The translations under genes were made by a program, and so were the position numbers. A stretch of DNA of 64,000 bases, taken from assembly GCA_002493965.1 (NCBI GenBank), contig DLAP01000022.1, forward strand, positions 1-64,000, read 5' to 3'. The number at the start of each line of letters is the position of its first letter. Within the stretch, counting starts at the first letter, position 1. This document shows positions 25,002-33,858 of this stretch, in pieces. Under the pieces are notes generated by a model that searched no databases, had not been told where the DNA came from, and saw nothing but the letters and a program-made list of their open reading frames with translations. Source of the DNA: Clostridiales bacterium UBA7044. Lineage in GTDB: Bacteria > Bacillota > Clostridia > Oscillospirales > Oscillospiraceae.

Positions 25002-25895
25002 ATGAAAAAGATTTTACCCTTTCTCCTGCTTTTCTCCTTCCTGCTGACCGCCTGCGGGCAGCCAGGGCCTCCCGCTCAGGTTGCCGCCACCACCCTGCCC
25101 GTGTATGACTTCACCGTCCGGCTGTGCCAGGGGACAGGCATTACCGTCACCCGGCTGGTGACGGAGCAGGTGTCCTGCCTTCACGACTATTCCCTGAATG
25201 TCCGACAGGTAAAGGCCGCCGAGGCGGCGGAGCTGGTGGTGATTTCCGGGGCCGGGCTGGAAAATTTTCTGGGTGACATTCTGGAAGACCGCCCCATCGT
25301 GGACGCTTCCCAGGGCATCGATCTGTTGTGCGGTGAGGAAGAACACCATCACGAGGGGCACCACCATGAGGGGCACCACCATGACGTGGATCCCCACATC
25401 TGGCTCTCCCCGTTGGATGCTAAAATCATGGCAGGAAATATCTGCGAGGGCTTAATCGGGCAGTACCCGAAGCACGCGGATACCTTCCGGGAAAACCTTA
25501 CCTCCCTTCGAGCAGATCTGGACACGCTGTATGACTACGGCTGCGGCAGCCTTTCCGACCTTCGCTGCCGGGATCTGATCACCTTCCACGACGGCTTTTC
25601 CTATTTTGCAAGCTGCTTTGATCTGACGATTGTAGAGGCGGTGGAAGAGGAATCCGGTCGGGAAGCCTCCGCCCAGGAACTGATTCAGCTGATCCGGGAG
25701 ACGGAAGAACACAACCTGCCTGCCATTTTCACGGAGAAAAACGGCAGCGTATCCGCCGCCCAGATCATTTCTCGGGAAACGAGCTGCGGCGTCTATTGCC
25801 TGGACATGGCCATGTCAGGAGACGGCTGCCCGGGAGACAGCTACTTTGAAGCCATGTATCAAAATATCAACACCGTTCGGGAGGCACTGCAATGA
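25002..25895 (+). CDS. znuA: Zinc/manganese ABC transporter substrate-binding lipoprotein
   Basis: A 297-residue cluster A-I metal-binding lipoprotein. It starts MKKILPFLLLFSFLLTACG, a signal with lipobox and lipidated Cys18. A histidine-rich loop at about residues 110-125 (three HH-containing repeats of EGHHH type), followed by DPHIWLSP, is typical of ZnuA-like zinc binders. The histidine loop is encoded by short tandem repeats. The ATG at 25002 is chosen for the signal peptide; a TTG at 24987 is in frame. A TTGACA at 24946 has no well-spaced -10 box. Confidence 0.9.
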   Translation: MKKILPFLLLFSFLLTACGQPGPPAQVAATTLPVYDFTVRLCQGTGITVTRLVTEQVSCLHDYSLNVRQVKAAEAAELVVISGAGLENFLGDILEDRPIVDASQGIDLLCGEEEHHHEGHHHEGHHHDVDPHIWLSPLDAKIMAGNICEGLIGQYPKHADTFRENLTSLRADLDTLYDYGCGSLSDLRCRDLITFHDGFSYFASCFDLTIVEAVEEESGREASAQELIQLIRETEEHNLPAIFTEKNGSVSAAQIISRETSCGVYCLDMAMSGDGCPGDSYFEAMYQNINTVREALQ

Positions 25896-26644
25896 ATCTG
25901 CATTATCAAGACGGCTCCTGCGGCCATTCCTGCTGCCTTCGGGTGGAGCATCTGGGCGTCCGCATCGGCACGGAACAAATTTTGACGGACGTGAATCTCC
26001 ATGTCCACTGCGGCCAGATGGTGGCCCTCATCGGCCCCAACGGTGCGGGCAAGTCCACCCTTTTGAAGGCCATCCTGGGTCAGCGGGAATACGACGGCGT
26101 CATTGCTTTTACAGAGCCGGGCCAGCGAAGCAAAAAGCCCCTCATCGGCTATGTACCTCAAAGCCCCGCCTTTGATCCCAGTGACCCGGTATCCGTTTCC
26201 GACCTGTTTGCCTGCTGCATGAGCAAGCGCCCCGCCTTTTTAGGGCTGGGAAAAGCCATGCGTCAGACGGTATTGGAGTGCCTGGAGCGGGTTCACGGGG
26301 AAGCCCTGATCGATAAGCGGGTGGGCACCCTGTCCGGCGGAGAATTACAGCGGGTACTGCTGGCCCTGGCACTGGAGCCGATCCCCAATATTCTGATTCT
26401 GGACGAGCCTCTGTCCGGCGTGGACGTGGAGGGCATGACCATGCTGATGGATATGCTGGACGAGATCCGGCACAATTATGACCTGTCCATTCTCATGACC
26501 ACTCACGACTTTTCCCTTCTTCCCAAGTACGCAGACCTGGCCGTGCTCATTGACCGGGGCATCCGCATCCAGGGCAGCCCGGAAATGGTGCTGTCGTCTC
26601 CGGAGTTCAACCAGGTTTTCCACATGAAAGGAGGGGCACTATGA
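25892..26644 (+). CDS. znuC: Zinc/manganese ABC transporter ATPase
   Basis: A 250-residue ABC ATPase. Walker A is GPNGAGKSTLLK, the signature is LSGGELQRVLLALAL, Walker B is ILILDEPLSGVD, and the H-loop is TTHDFS. Its ATG overlaps the znuA stop (ATGA), and its own stop overlaps the permease start in the same way. It energises the adjacent permease. Confidence 0.94.
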   Translation: MNLHYQDGSCGHSCCLRVEHLGVRIGTEQILTDVNLHVHCGQMVALIGPNGAGKSTLLKAILGQREYDGVIAFTEPGQRSKKPLIGYVPQSPAFDPSDPVSVSDLFACCMSKRPAFLGLGKAMRQTVLECLERVHGEALIDKRVGTLSGGELQRVLLALALEPIPNILILDEPLSGVDVEGMTMLMDMLDEIRHNYDLSILMTTHDFSLLPKYADLAVLIDRGIRIQGSPEMVLSSPEFNQVFHMKGGAL

Positions 26645-27480
26645 GCCTTTGGTACGGATTTTGCAATCTGCTTCCCTTTGAAATGCTCCACTGGACGTTC
26701 ATGCGCAACGCCCTCCTGGCGCTGCTGCTGATGGGGCCGCTCTTCGGCCTTCTCTCTACCATGATCGTCACCGGCCGCATGAGCTTCTTCTCTGACGCTT
26801 TGGGCCACTCCGCCTTTACCGGCATTGCCATCGGCGCTATCTGCGGCATGGCGGCCCCCACCTGGGCGGCGGTAGGCTTCAGCGTCGCCTTCGCCCTCCT
26901 GTTCTCCTGGGTGCGAAGCCGCAGCAATCAGGCGGCGGACACCCTGATCGGCGTTTTTTCCAGTAGCGCCGTGGCTCTGGGCATTTTCGTCGCTACCCTG
27001 GGCGGCGGAAGCTTCACCAAATACAATCAGTATCTCATCGGCGATGTGCTTTCTGTATCTCCTGGGGAAATCGGCGTTCTGGCCCTCACGCTGCTGGCCG
27101 TCCTGGTCTTCTGGGGCTTTTTTGCCAACCGGCTGACCCTGACCGCCATTCATCCCCAGCTGGCCTCCTCCCGGGGCATTCCCGTGGGGCTTTCTCAGAC
27201 CCTGTTTACCGTAGCCATTGCCGTGGTCGTGACCCTGAGCATTTCCAGCGTGGGTCTGCTGATCCTCAATTCTCTGCTGGTACTGCCTGCCGCTGCCGCC
27301 CGGAATGTAGCCCGGAATCTGCGGCAGTATCACATCTGCTCCGTGGTCTTCGCTTTGGCTGCAGGGATCGGCGGCCTGACGGTTTCCTACTATTTAGGCT
27401 GCTCCGCCGGAGCCGCCATCAGTCTGCTTCTGGCCCTTGTGTTCGTGATTACCTTCTGCCTGCGGAAAAAGAGGGCCTGA
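26641..27480 (+). CDS. znuB: Zinc/manganese ABC transporter permease
   Basis: A 279-residue ABC-3 family permease with about eight hydrophobic segments and the family stretch SFFSDALGHSAFTGIAIG near residue 45. GLLILNSLLVLPAAAARNVA is the conserved C-terminal part. It completes the znuACB set. Confidence 0.94.
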   Translation: MSLWYGFCNLLPFEMLHWTFMRNALLALLLMGPLFGLLSTMIVTGRMSFFSDALGHSAFTGIAIGAICGMAAPTWAAVGFSVAFALLFSWVRSRSNQAADTLIGVFSSSAVALGIFVATLGGGSFTKYNQYLIGDVLSVSPGEIGVLALTLLAVLVFWGFFANRLTLTAIHPQLASSRGIPVGLSQTLFTVAIAVVVTLSISSVGLLILNSLLVLPAAAARNVARNLRQYHICSVVFALAAGIGGLTVSYYLGCSAGAAISLLLALVFVITFCLRKKRA

Positions 27481-27481
27481 T

Positions 27482-28162
27482 ATGAAAGCAACGATTCAGG
27501 CCATCGCCCATATGCGAAGCGACTTCCCCACCAAGTTTGGCATTCCCCGCCAAAGCGGACTGGTAGAGGAGCTTCGGTCCACCATCGTATTTGAACCGGA
27601 ATACCGGAATCCTGACGCTCTCCGGGGCATTGAAGACTTCTCTCACCTGTGGCTCATCTGGCAGTTCTCCGAGGCGGTGCGGCAGGGCTGGTCCCCCACG
27701 GTGCGCCCGCCCAGACTGGGCGGAAACACCCGCATGGGCGTGTTTGCCACCCGCTCCCCCTTCCGCCCCAATAACCTAGGGCTGTCCAGCGTCCGTCTCC
27801 TGGGGGTGGAGCGCACGGAAGAGTACGGAACCGTCCTCCATGTAGGCGGCGCGGACCTGATGGACGGCACACCCATCTTTGATATCAAACCCTACATTCC
27901 CTACGGGGACTGCCACCCCGGCGCCACCGGCGGCTTTACCGATCAGGCAAAGGACTTTCTCCTGGAAGTGGATTTTTCCCCTGCCCTTTTGGGAAAGCTC
28001 CCGGAAGAGAAACAGGAAGCCGCCCTGGGCGTTTTATCCCATGATCCCCGGCCTTCCTACCAGCGAGATCCCAAACGGGTCTACGGACTGACCTTCGCCG
28101 GATTTGACATTCGCTTTACGGTGCGGGAAAACAAATTAACGGTGGTGGAAGTAAACGCGTAA
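27482..28162 (+). CDS. trmO: tRNA (N6-threonylcarbamoyladenosine37-N6)-methyltransferase TrmO
   Basis: A 226-residue TsaA/YaeB-type SAM-dependent methyltransferase that methylates t6A37. Family motifs are IAHMRSDFPTKFGIPRQSG, RGIEDFSHLWLIWQF, RMGVFATRSPFRPNNLGLSSV and GTPIFDIKPYIPY. It is one base after the znuB stop, so it is probably read with the transporter although unrelated in function. Confidence 0.93.
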   Translation: MKATIQAIAHMRSDFPTKFGIPRQSGLVEELRSTIVFEPEYRNPDALRGIEDFSHLWLIWQFSEAVRQGWSPTVRPPRLGGNTRMGVFATRSPFRPNNLGLSSVRLLGVERTEEYGTVLHVGGADLMDGTPIFDIKPYIPYGDCHPGATGGFTDQAKDFLLEVDFSPALLGKLPEEKQEAALGVLSHDPRPSYQRDPKRVYGLTFAGFDIRFTVRENKLTVVEVNA

Positions 28163-28205
28163 CCCCCGCCGCTGGCCAAACCTGTTTTTGAAAAGGAGAC
28201 AGTAA

Positions 28206-28664
28206 ATGGAAATTGCGCTTGCCGGACATCAGGATCTTGACGATTGGATGATGCTTGTCAGCAAGGTAAAGGACCGCTTTCCCGGACTGGAAACCCATCA
28301 GGCCATGGTTGAACACAGGCGTACGGTTCTGACATTCATCCGCAAAGATTCCGCGATCTGTGCCAAAAGTGAGGGAAAGCTTGTTGGAACCTTGCTGTTT
28401 TCAAAAGAAGTAAGCCAGCTCTGTTTTTTAGCGGTTGATCCCGATTACCGCAGACAGCATATTGCGGAAAACATGGTTTCCTACATGCTCACGCTTCTGC
28501 CTTCGCAGCAGGATGTTACCGTCACCACATACCGTGCAGATGTTCCGGAAGGCATTGCCGCAAGAGCATTCTATCAGCATTTTGGCTTTGTGGAAGGCAG
28601 GCTGACAGAAGAATTTGGAAGTCCTGTTCAGGAATTTGTTTTAAAACGGTGCATTCCCCATTAA
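28206..28664 (+). CDS. GNAT family N-acetyltransferase
   Basis: A 152-residue acetyltransferase with LCFLAVDPDYRRQHIAENMVSYML as the acetyl-CoA motif and AARAFYQHFGFVEG near the end. Ribosome binding site AAAAGGAG. Base composition is a little more AT-rich than its neighbours. Substrate unknown. Confidence 0.85.
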   Translation: MEIALAGHQDLDDWMMLVSKVKDRFPGLETHQAMVEHRRTVLTFIRKDSAICAKSEGKLVGTLLFSKEVSQLCFLAVDPDYRRQHIAENMVSYMLTLLPSQQDVTVTTYRADVPEGIAARAFYQHFGFVEGRLTEEFGSPVQEFVLKRCIPH

Positions 28665-28754
28665 AGGTACAGCAGTCATTTCCCGTCCTTCAAAAGTGGA
28701 AAGGCGCAAAAGCATGATTTTGATTTCTCTATGGCTTGCAATTTCTTCTATCCG

Positions 28755-28930
28755 GTGCTAAGGCAGCACCCCACAATGGGGCAAGAGCTTTCGACGAGAG
28801 ATTTTACCCCAGACGAAAGTCCCCAAAGTGCGGGAATACTGGATGTATTTCCCACTTTGGGGACTGCGCGGATGGGGCAAAAGATCCGTCGAAAGCCGCC
28901 GCTCCCATTGTGCGGTGTTGCCCTAAAATA
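28755..28930. repeat. MITE-like long imperfect palindrome
   Basis: About 176 bases with two arms of roughly 80 bases that are imperfect reverse complements, centred near 28842 (GGGAATA...TATTTCCC). Matching blocks include CACAATGGG / CCCATTGTG, CTTTCGAC / GTCGAAAG and CCCCAAAGTG / CACTTTGGGG. No protein gene is supported inside; the short open frames on each strand are mirror products of the palindrome. It fits a miniature inverted-repeat element or a long structured RNA. Confidence 0.7.
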
Positions 28931-28958
28931 GAATAAACAGACACAGAAGGAGAAAAAC

Positions 28959-29309
28959 ATGGAAAAGCTATCCAAAACCGCCATCATCTCATTGGGAATC
29001 AGCCTGCTTTCCCTGGCACTTTTTATTTCCGTTTTTTATAATTTCAACCTGCTCATTCCCTGGATCATCGTCAGCATCGTGGCAGCCTTCTTCCCCTTCT
29101 ATTCCAAGTACCGCCGCATGAGAAGCGGAACCCGGGGAAAGGGGCTGGAGATTGCCGCCTTTGTCATCGGTATGTTTGCGCTTTACTTTATCCTTTTCTT
29201 CGGAGTCGGGCTCCAATCCATCCTTTTGGATATTGTAATTCTCATTATCTGCCTTCTTTATTGGAAGCTGTTCAACAAGGTCACGCCCAAGGACAGCGAT
29301 ATGGAATAG
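28959..29309 (+). CDS. Small integral membrane protein (116 aa)
   Basis: Two N-terminal hydrophobic helices (about residues 8-45) are followed by a basic loop YSKYRRMRSGTRGKG and two further helices (residues 64-104). The layout resembles DUF4190-type membrane proteins but I cannot assign a function. Ribosome binding site AGAAGGAG; its own terminator follows. Confidence 0.7.
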   Translation: MEKLSKTAIISLGISLLSLALFISVFYNFNLLIPWIIVSIVAAFFPFYSKYRRMRSGTRGKGLEIAAFVIGMFALYFILFFGVGLQSILLDIVILIICLLYWKLFNKVTPKDSDME

Positions 29310-29310
29310 A

Positions 29311-29345
29311 AAAGAGACACGGTTTCGTCCGTGTCTCTCTTTTTT
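29311..29345 (+). terminator. Terminator of the membrane protein gene
   Basis: Stem AAAGAGACACGG / CCGTGTCTCT with loop TTTCGT, then TTTTTT. Confidence 0.85.
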
Positions 29346-29373
29346 GCAGATTGGTCCCATCGGAAATGCGGAA

Positions 29374-30102
29374 TCAAAGCATTGCCATATCCAGCATTTC
29401 CCCGTTTTCCGTCAGCTTTTCCAGAATCCCGTCGGTGATCCGGTAGCCTTCCCCATACAGCACAAGCACATTTTCATCCTGATAGAAAAAGCTGCCATCG
29501 GGAATGGCGAAGAAGTCGTTTCCGATGCTGTCCTCATAGGTGATGTCCTCAAACAGCCGCTTCCCATCCAGAATGCTATCCTTCACCTTCTGATAGTGGG
29601 GAAGTACATTCACGCTTGTCAGATTCAGCCCCGGCAGCCAGCGGGGAAAATCCGGGTCAGATTCCCCTTCTTCCTCCGGCTGGGCGTAGACATATTCTGG
29701 GCAGTTCATAGAACCAGCACTGATGCCCATGACCACCCCGTCCCAGTCTTCCAGTAATTCCCGAAGGCGGATATCCTGAAAGAAAGCGTTCTGGGTGGGC
29801 ACATGGCCTCCGCTCAGGACCAGGAAGTTGGCATCCTGTACCAGTTCCAGGGCCTCGTCCCGGTTCGTCCCATCCAAAACCTGGAAGCTCTCAAAAAAGA
29901 TGCCCTTCTGGGCAAAGGCCATGAACAGCTCAGCGCCGAACCGGCAAACAAGGTCGTGACGCTCCGGGTCCGCTGCCACGAAGAGACACCGTGGAAAGGT
30001 TGGCAGGACCTCCCGGATCCGGTCTACAAAACCGTTGGCGTCCGATAAAATAGGTCTGTCCGCGTCCTGTACAAAGGGGCTGCTGGTCAAAAACAAGGTC
30101 AT
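29374..30102 (-). CDS. Peptidase S51 (dipeptidase E/cyanophycinase-like)
   Basis: A 242-residue serine peptidase of family S51. The nucleophile motif GISAGS puts the serine at residue 128. It is preceded by VLSGGHVPTQNAFF, the family's substrate-binding segment. Members cleave Asp-X dipeptides or beta-aspartyl polymers. The ribosome binding site is GAGGT. It sits 17 bases after a pseudouridine synthase gene and probably shares its transcript. Confidence 0.85.
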   Translation of the reverse strand: MTLFLTSSPFVQDADRPILSDANGFVDRIREVLPTFPRCLFVAADPERHDLVCRFGAELFMAFAQKGIFFESFQVLDGTNRDEALELVQDANFLVLSGGHVPTQNAFFQDIRLRELLEDWDGVVMGISAGSMNCPEYVYAQPEEEGESDPDFPRWLPGLNLTSVNVLPHYQKVKDSILDGKRLFEDITYEDSIGNDFFAIPDGSFFYQDENVLVLYGEGYRITDGILEKLTENGEMLDMAML

Positions 30103-30119
30103 AGCTTTACCTCAAGCTT

Positions 30120-31085
30120 TCATATTTTCACGCCGGGGAAGTATTCTTCTGCGAAATCCACCTTCTGCACCTGAAAGGACTTCCCGTTCAGCCCATTCAG
30201 TTCTCCGGCGTCCGTGGTAAAGGTAAAGGTCAGCTTATAGGAATACAGCGCCTGATAATTCCGGTCAAAGCGCTTATCCAGCTTTCCATACTTCCCGTCC
30301 CCCAAAAGCGGATGCCCCGCATGGGCAAACTGGGCCCGGATCTGGTGTGTCCGGCCGGTGATCAGCTCGCACTCCACCAGGCTTAGTCCGTTTCGGGAGG
30401 CCAAAACCCGGAAATTCGTCTGGCAGGTTTTAGAGCCTGGCTGGGGGGTATCGGTGACATAGACCCGATTCTGCTTGGCGTCCTTAAACAGATACCCTTT
30501 CAGCACCCCCTCCTTATGTCTGGGCGTTCCCTCCACAATAGCAAGATACCGCTTGTCGATCTCCCGGTCCCTGATCTTCTGATTCATCACCCGCAGGGCT
30601 TCCGCCGTCTTCGCCGCAATGACAATCCCTCCGGTATTTCGGTCAATTCGGTTGCACAGGGCCGGGGTGAAGGAATTCTCCTCCCGTGGCCGCCATTCCC
30701 GCTTCTGATACAGGTAAGCCTGAATGTGGTCAATCAGGGTCCTTCCGTATTCCGCCCCGTCATGAGGATGAACGGCCAGTCCCGGCCGCTTGTCCACCAG
30801 CAGGATGTGTTCGTCCTCATAGACAATGTTCAATTTTGGGGACGCCACCGTCAGGAAGGCGTTATCCTCCCGGGGCTTGTCGAAAAATTCGTCGTTGATG
30901 TATAACTGCAAGACGTCTCCGGCTTGCAGCCGGGTGTCCCGCTCCGCCCGCTTCCCGCCAACCTTGATCCGCTTGATGCGGATGTATTTCTGGGCCAGAG
31001 ACGCCGGAAGCAGGGGCACCGCTTTTGCCAGGAACCGGTCCAGCCGCTGGCCCGCGTCGTTGGGTCCGATGGTCAATTCCTTCAT
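30120..31085 (-). CDS. RluA-family pseudouridine synthase
   Basis: A 321-residue enzyme with an N-terminal S4 RNA-binding domain (AQKYIRIKRIKVGGKRAERDTRL) and a RluA/RluD-type catalytic domain. The catalytic aspartate motif is CNRIDRNTGGIVIAAKT. GRTHQIRAQFAHAGHPLLGDGKYG is the C-terminal signature. It probably modifies 23S rRNA. Its ATG overlaps the hprK stop (ATGA). Confidence 0.92.
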   Translation of the reverse strand: MKELTIGPNDAGQRLDRFLAKAVPLLPASLAQKYIRIKRIKVGGKRAERDTRLQAGDVLQLYINDEFFDKPREDNAFLTVASPKLNIVYEDEHILLVDKRPGLAVHPHDGAEYGRTLIDHIQAYLYQKREWRPREENSFTPALCNRIDRNTGGIVIAAKTAEALRVMNQKIRDREIDKRYLAIVEGTPRHKEGVLKGYLFKDAKQNRVYVTDTPQPGSKTCQTNFRVLASRNGLSLVECELITGRTHQIRAQFAHAGHPLLGDGKYGKLDKRFDRNYQALYSYKLTFTFTTDAGELNGLNGKSFQVQKVDFAEEYFPGVKI

Positions 31086-32029
31086 CGGTTCTTCCTCATG
31101 TTCTCGTCAAAGTGACGGTCGATCTGCTCCGTAAATTCAATGGCAGCGTTGTAGCCCATTTTTTTCTGGCGGTTATTCATGGCCGCCACCTCCAGGATCA
31201 CGGCAAGGTTCCGTCCGGGGGTCAGCGGAATGGTGTACATGGGCACCTTCACACCCAAAATCTCTGTAAACTGATCCTCCAGGCCCAGCCGGTCATAAGC
31301 CTCCTGGGTGTTCCAGGGGACGATATTCACCACCAGGTTTATGTCGTTGTCCTGCTTGACGGCGCCCATGCCATAGAGCTTTGCCACATTGATGATTCCG
31401 ATGCCGCGGATTTCAATATAGTTGCGGATCAGCTCCGGCGCAGAACCCACCAGGGAGTTGGTAGATACCCGGCGAATCTCCACGGCATCGTCCGCAATGA
31501 GCCGGTGGCCCCGCTTCAAAAGCTCAACTGCCGCTTCACTTTTACCAACGCCGCTATCCCCCACCAGCAATATTCCTTCACCGTAAACTTCCACAAAAAC
31601 CCCATGCCGGGTGATTCGGGGAGCCAGTGCTTCCTTCAGGTAAGTAATGATGGAGGAGACAATGGTGGAAGTCGCCTCCGGGGTCCGCAGGATTGTGATG
31701 TTGTGCTTTTTCGCCATGGTCAGCATTTCCGGGTGGGGCGGAATATCCCGGCTGATGATCAGAGCGGGAAACTTGTAAGCAAACAGCCGGTCAAAGATGG
31801 CCGTCCGGTCTATGGGGGACATCTTTGACACATAGCTCATCTCCACATTGCCCATGACCTGAAGACGCATAGGCTCGTAGTGGTCAAAATAACCCGCAAG
31901 CTGCAGACCCGGCCTTGCCACATCCGGCACCGTGATCCGGATGGAAGAAAAGTCTGTGGAAGCATGGGCGATTTCCAGCGAAAATTCGTCCACCAAGGTC
32001 TTGAGCGGGACACTGTATGTATCGATCAT
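31082..32029 (-). CDS. hprK: HPr kinase/phosphorylase
   Basis: A bifunctional enzyme that phosphorylates Ser46 of HPr and controls carbon catabolite repression in Firmicutes. It has 315 residues. The Walker A GDSGVGKS lies in the middle, followed by HRLIADDAVEI and the signature EIRGIGIINVAKLYG. The ATG at 32029 has GAGGGG at good spacing; an in-frame GTG lies three codons upstream. Confidence 0.95.
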   Translation of the reverse strand: MIDTYSVPLKTLVDEFSLEIAHASTDFSSIRITVPDVARPGLQLAGYFDHYEPMRLQVMGNVEMSYVSKMSPIDRTAIFDRLFAYKFPALIISRDIPPHPEMLTMAKKHNITILRTPEATSTIVSSIITYLKEALAPRITRHGVFVEVYGEGILLVGDSGVGKSEAAVELLKRGHRLIADDAVEIRRVSTNSLVGSAPELIRNYIEIRGIGIINVAKLYGMGAVKQDNDINLVVNIVPWNTQEAYDRLGLEDQFTEILGVKVPMYTIPLTPGRNLAVILEVAAMNNRQKKMGYNAAIEFTEQIDRHFDENMRKNR

Positions 32030-32107
32030 CGGGCACACCCCTCAAACATAGGTTTTTCCCTCAGTTTCCCCAAGGGCAAAAAACGGTTTCCCAAAAGCTT
32101 TGGATTT

Positions 32108-32136
32108 ATTATACCCAAGGGCGGCCGGAATATCAA
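32108..32136 (-). promoter_or_regulatory. Sigma-A promoter of hprK
   Basis: Minus strand TTGATA (32131-32136), 17 nt, TATAAT (32108-32113). Confidence 0.85.
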
Positions 32137-32174
32137 TAGATTTTGAAAAAGATAAAAAATTTTTGAAAAACCAC

Positions 32175-32203
32175 TTGCATTTTCCCGAAAAGTTTGGTAT
32201 CAT
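32175..32203 (+). promoter_or_regulatory. Sigma-A promoter of rpmB
   Basis: TTGCAT (32175-32180), 17 nt, TATCAT (32198-32203). It is divergent from the hprK promoter. Confidence 0.75.
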
Positions 32204-32265
32204 ATGTAAGCGCCTGTGACAGGGCGTAGTTTGTTGAGTAAACATCCGATGGGAGGTGCAATAAA

Positions 32266-32454
32266 ATGGCTAAGTGCGATTTCTGTGGCAAGGGCGTCAC
32301 CTTTGGTATTAAAGTCTCTCACTCCCACAGACGTGCAAACCGCGCATGGAAGCCCAACGTCAAGCGCGTGAAGGCTGTCGTGAATGGAACTCCCTGCCAT
32401 GTGTACGCTTGTACCAGATGCCTCCGTTCCAACAAGGTTCAGCGGGCTATCTGA
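32266..32454 (+). CDS. rpmB: 50S ribosomal protein L28
   Basis: A 62-residue L28 starting MAKCDFCGKGVTFGIKVSHSHRRANR. It has a CxxC pair at each end (CDFC and CTRC), the zinc-binding form. Ribosome binding site GGGAGGTG. Monocistronic, with its own promoter and terminator. Confidence 0.97.
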   Translation: MAKCDFCGKGVTFGIKVSHSHRRANRAWKPNVKRVKAVVNGTPCHVYACTRCLRSNKVQRAI

Positions 32455-32472
32455 TTTCTCTGGCTGATAATT

Positions 32473-32500
32473 ACGCCGCCGAATTTTCGGCGGCGTTTTT
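32473..32500 (+). terminator. Terminator of rpmB
   Basis: Stem ACGCCGCCGA / TCGGCGGCGT, then TTTTTATT. Confidence 0.88.
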
Positions 32501-32501
32501 A

Positions 32502-33437
32502 TTATGCTTTCGGATATTCCTCCACATCCAGGTCCTGGTAGGGATAAAGCCTAGTTCCTCCCTGGATGCTGCTGCGGTGGCTGTTTAATAGCCGCACAAT
32601 GTCGTAGACATTGATCCAGATTTCACTGTTGCATTCCTTCTGGCTTTCGTCAAACACCAGCTCCAGGCCGAAATGCAGGTGTACCGTCTCAATGTTGTTC
32701 ACATTTTCCTTGTCGGAGTAGCCGGTTCTTCCCATATAGCCGATCAGGTCCCCCGCCTGGACGAGGTCTCCCTCCTGTAAACCTTCGGCAAAGGGCTTGT
32801 CCTTTTGCAGGTGGGCATAGTAATAGTAGCGCTTATTATCAAAGGAGCGGATGCCGACCCGCCAGCCGCCGTAGCGGTTCCACCCCAGGGCCTCCACAGT
32901 GCCGCCCTCCACCGCCACAATGGGCGTGCCGAGGGAACCCATCAAGTCATTTCCCAAATGCTTTCGCTTAAAGCCAAAGGAACGGGCCACCCCGAAGTCG
33001 TCACAATGGCTGTAGCCGTACCCGGCGGCAATGGGAGAAAAGGCTTTTAACCCATAGCTGGGCACCCACTGCCCATCCTTCTCAATGGCATAGCTTCCCA
33101 CAAGGCCTCCCAAGGCGGCATTGTAAGCCTCCCGGTAGTAGCCGAAGTATTTGTAGAGGCTCCCCAGGAGCTCCTCCACCGGCCTATCCCCCTTCAGATC
33201 CTTCAGGGCTTTTTTCACCGAAGGCAGGTCGCATTTTCCCCCGGTGCGGCAGGCGGCCAGGGCCAGGGTATCGATCCAGGAAATGTGCTTTTCCTGGTCA
33301 AAGGTCCTGATATCCTCATCCAGCGCATACTTTAAAGATTCATAAGGTACCGAAAAATCCACCCATCGGATGGTCTCCGCCCGCACCGGCAGCGCCAGGG
33401 TGGGCAGCAATATGGCCAGTATCAGAAGCCGCTTCAT
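32502..33437 (-). CDS. Secreted M23-family metallopeptidase
   Basis: A 311-residue exported LytM/M23 peptidase. A signal peptide (KRLLILAILLPTLALPVRA) is followed by an uncharacterised helical region. The C-terminal peptidase domain contains HLGNDLMGSLGTPIVAVEGG (first His and Asp of the zinc site) and VHLHFGLEL (HxH). Such enzymes cut peptidoglycan cross-links; in spore formers some act in engulfment or germination. The ATG at 33437 is chosen, with AGAGGTGAGG upstream. Confidence 0.88.
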   Translation of the reverse strand: MKRLLILAILLPTLALPVRAETIRWVDFSVPYESLKYALDEDIRTFDQEKHISWIDTLALAACRTGGKCDLPSVKKALKDLKGDRPVEELLGSLYKYFGYYREAYNAALGGLVGSYAIEKDGQWVPSYGLKAFSPIAAGYGYSHCDDFGVARSFGFKRKHLGNDLMGSLGTPIVAVEGGTVEALGWNRYGGWRVGIRSFDNKRYYYYAHLQKDKPFAEGLQEGDLVQAGDLIGYMGRTGYSDKENVNNIETVHLHFGLELVFDESQKECNSEIWINVYDIVRLLNSHRSSIQGGTRLYPYQDLDVEEYPKA

Positions 33438-33528
33438 ATCCCTCACCTCTTAAGGTAGGATGTGAAACGGCTTCCTATTTATCCATGTAAAATTCTGTTT
33501 ATGCTTTCTTCACGGCTTCGCCCGTTTT

Positions 33529-33858
33529 TTACTCTGTTTCTTCCTGGAGTTGATCCCCAAAAAGAATCATCAAATGGTCCCTGCGGCCATAAAGAATGCG
33601 GTCAATACAGGCACATGCATCGGAAAGGTGATAGAAAATCAAATAATTCCCACATACCAGATAGCGATACAAAATGTGTGGCTCTGTATGATCCAGCGGC
33701 ATGCCGGATTCCGGGAATTTCTCCAGAATCCCCATCGTATCGCGGAGTTCACCAAACGTCCTTCGAGCCGCATCCTTATTGTGAAGCGTAAATGCAATGT
33801 AATCGCCAATCTGAGCAAGGTCACAGCCTGCCTCCGGGGATAGCACAATTTTAATCAT
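33529..33858 (-). CDS. RelE/ParE-family toxin
   Basis: A 109-residue type II toxin of the ParE/RelE fold. It begins KIVLSPEAGCDLAQIGDYIAFTLHN and has LEKFPESGMPL, RYLVCGNYLIFYHL and ILYGRRDHLMILFG, the family's central strands. It overlaps the antitoxin gene by 8 nt. Whether it targets mRNA or gyrase cannot be deduced. Confidence 0.88.
   Translation of the reverse strand: MIKIVLSPEAGCDLAQIGDYIAFTLHNKDAARRTFGELRDTMGILEKFPESGMPLDHTEPHILYRYLVCGNYLIFYHLSDACACIDRILYGRRDHLMILFGDQLQEETE

Noticed and set aside
28731..28987. Short ORFs of 66-79 codons on both strands
   Set aside because: They are translations of the two arms of the palindromic element and resemble each other only because of the inverted repeat.
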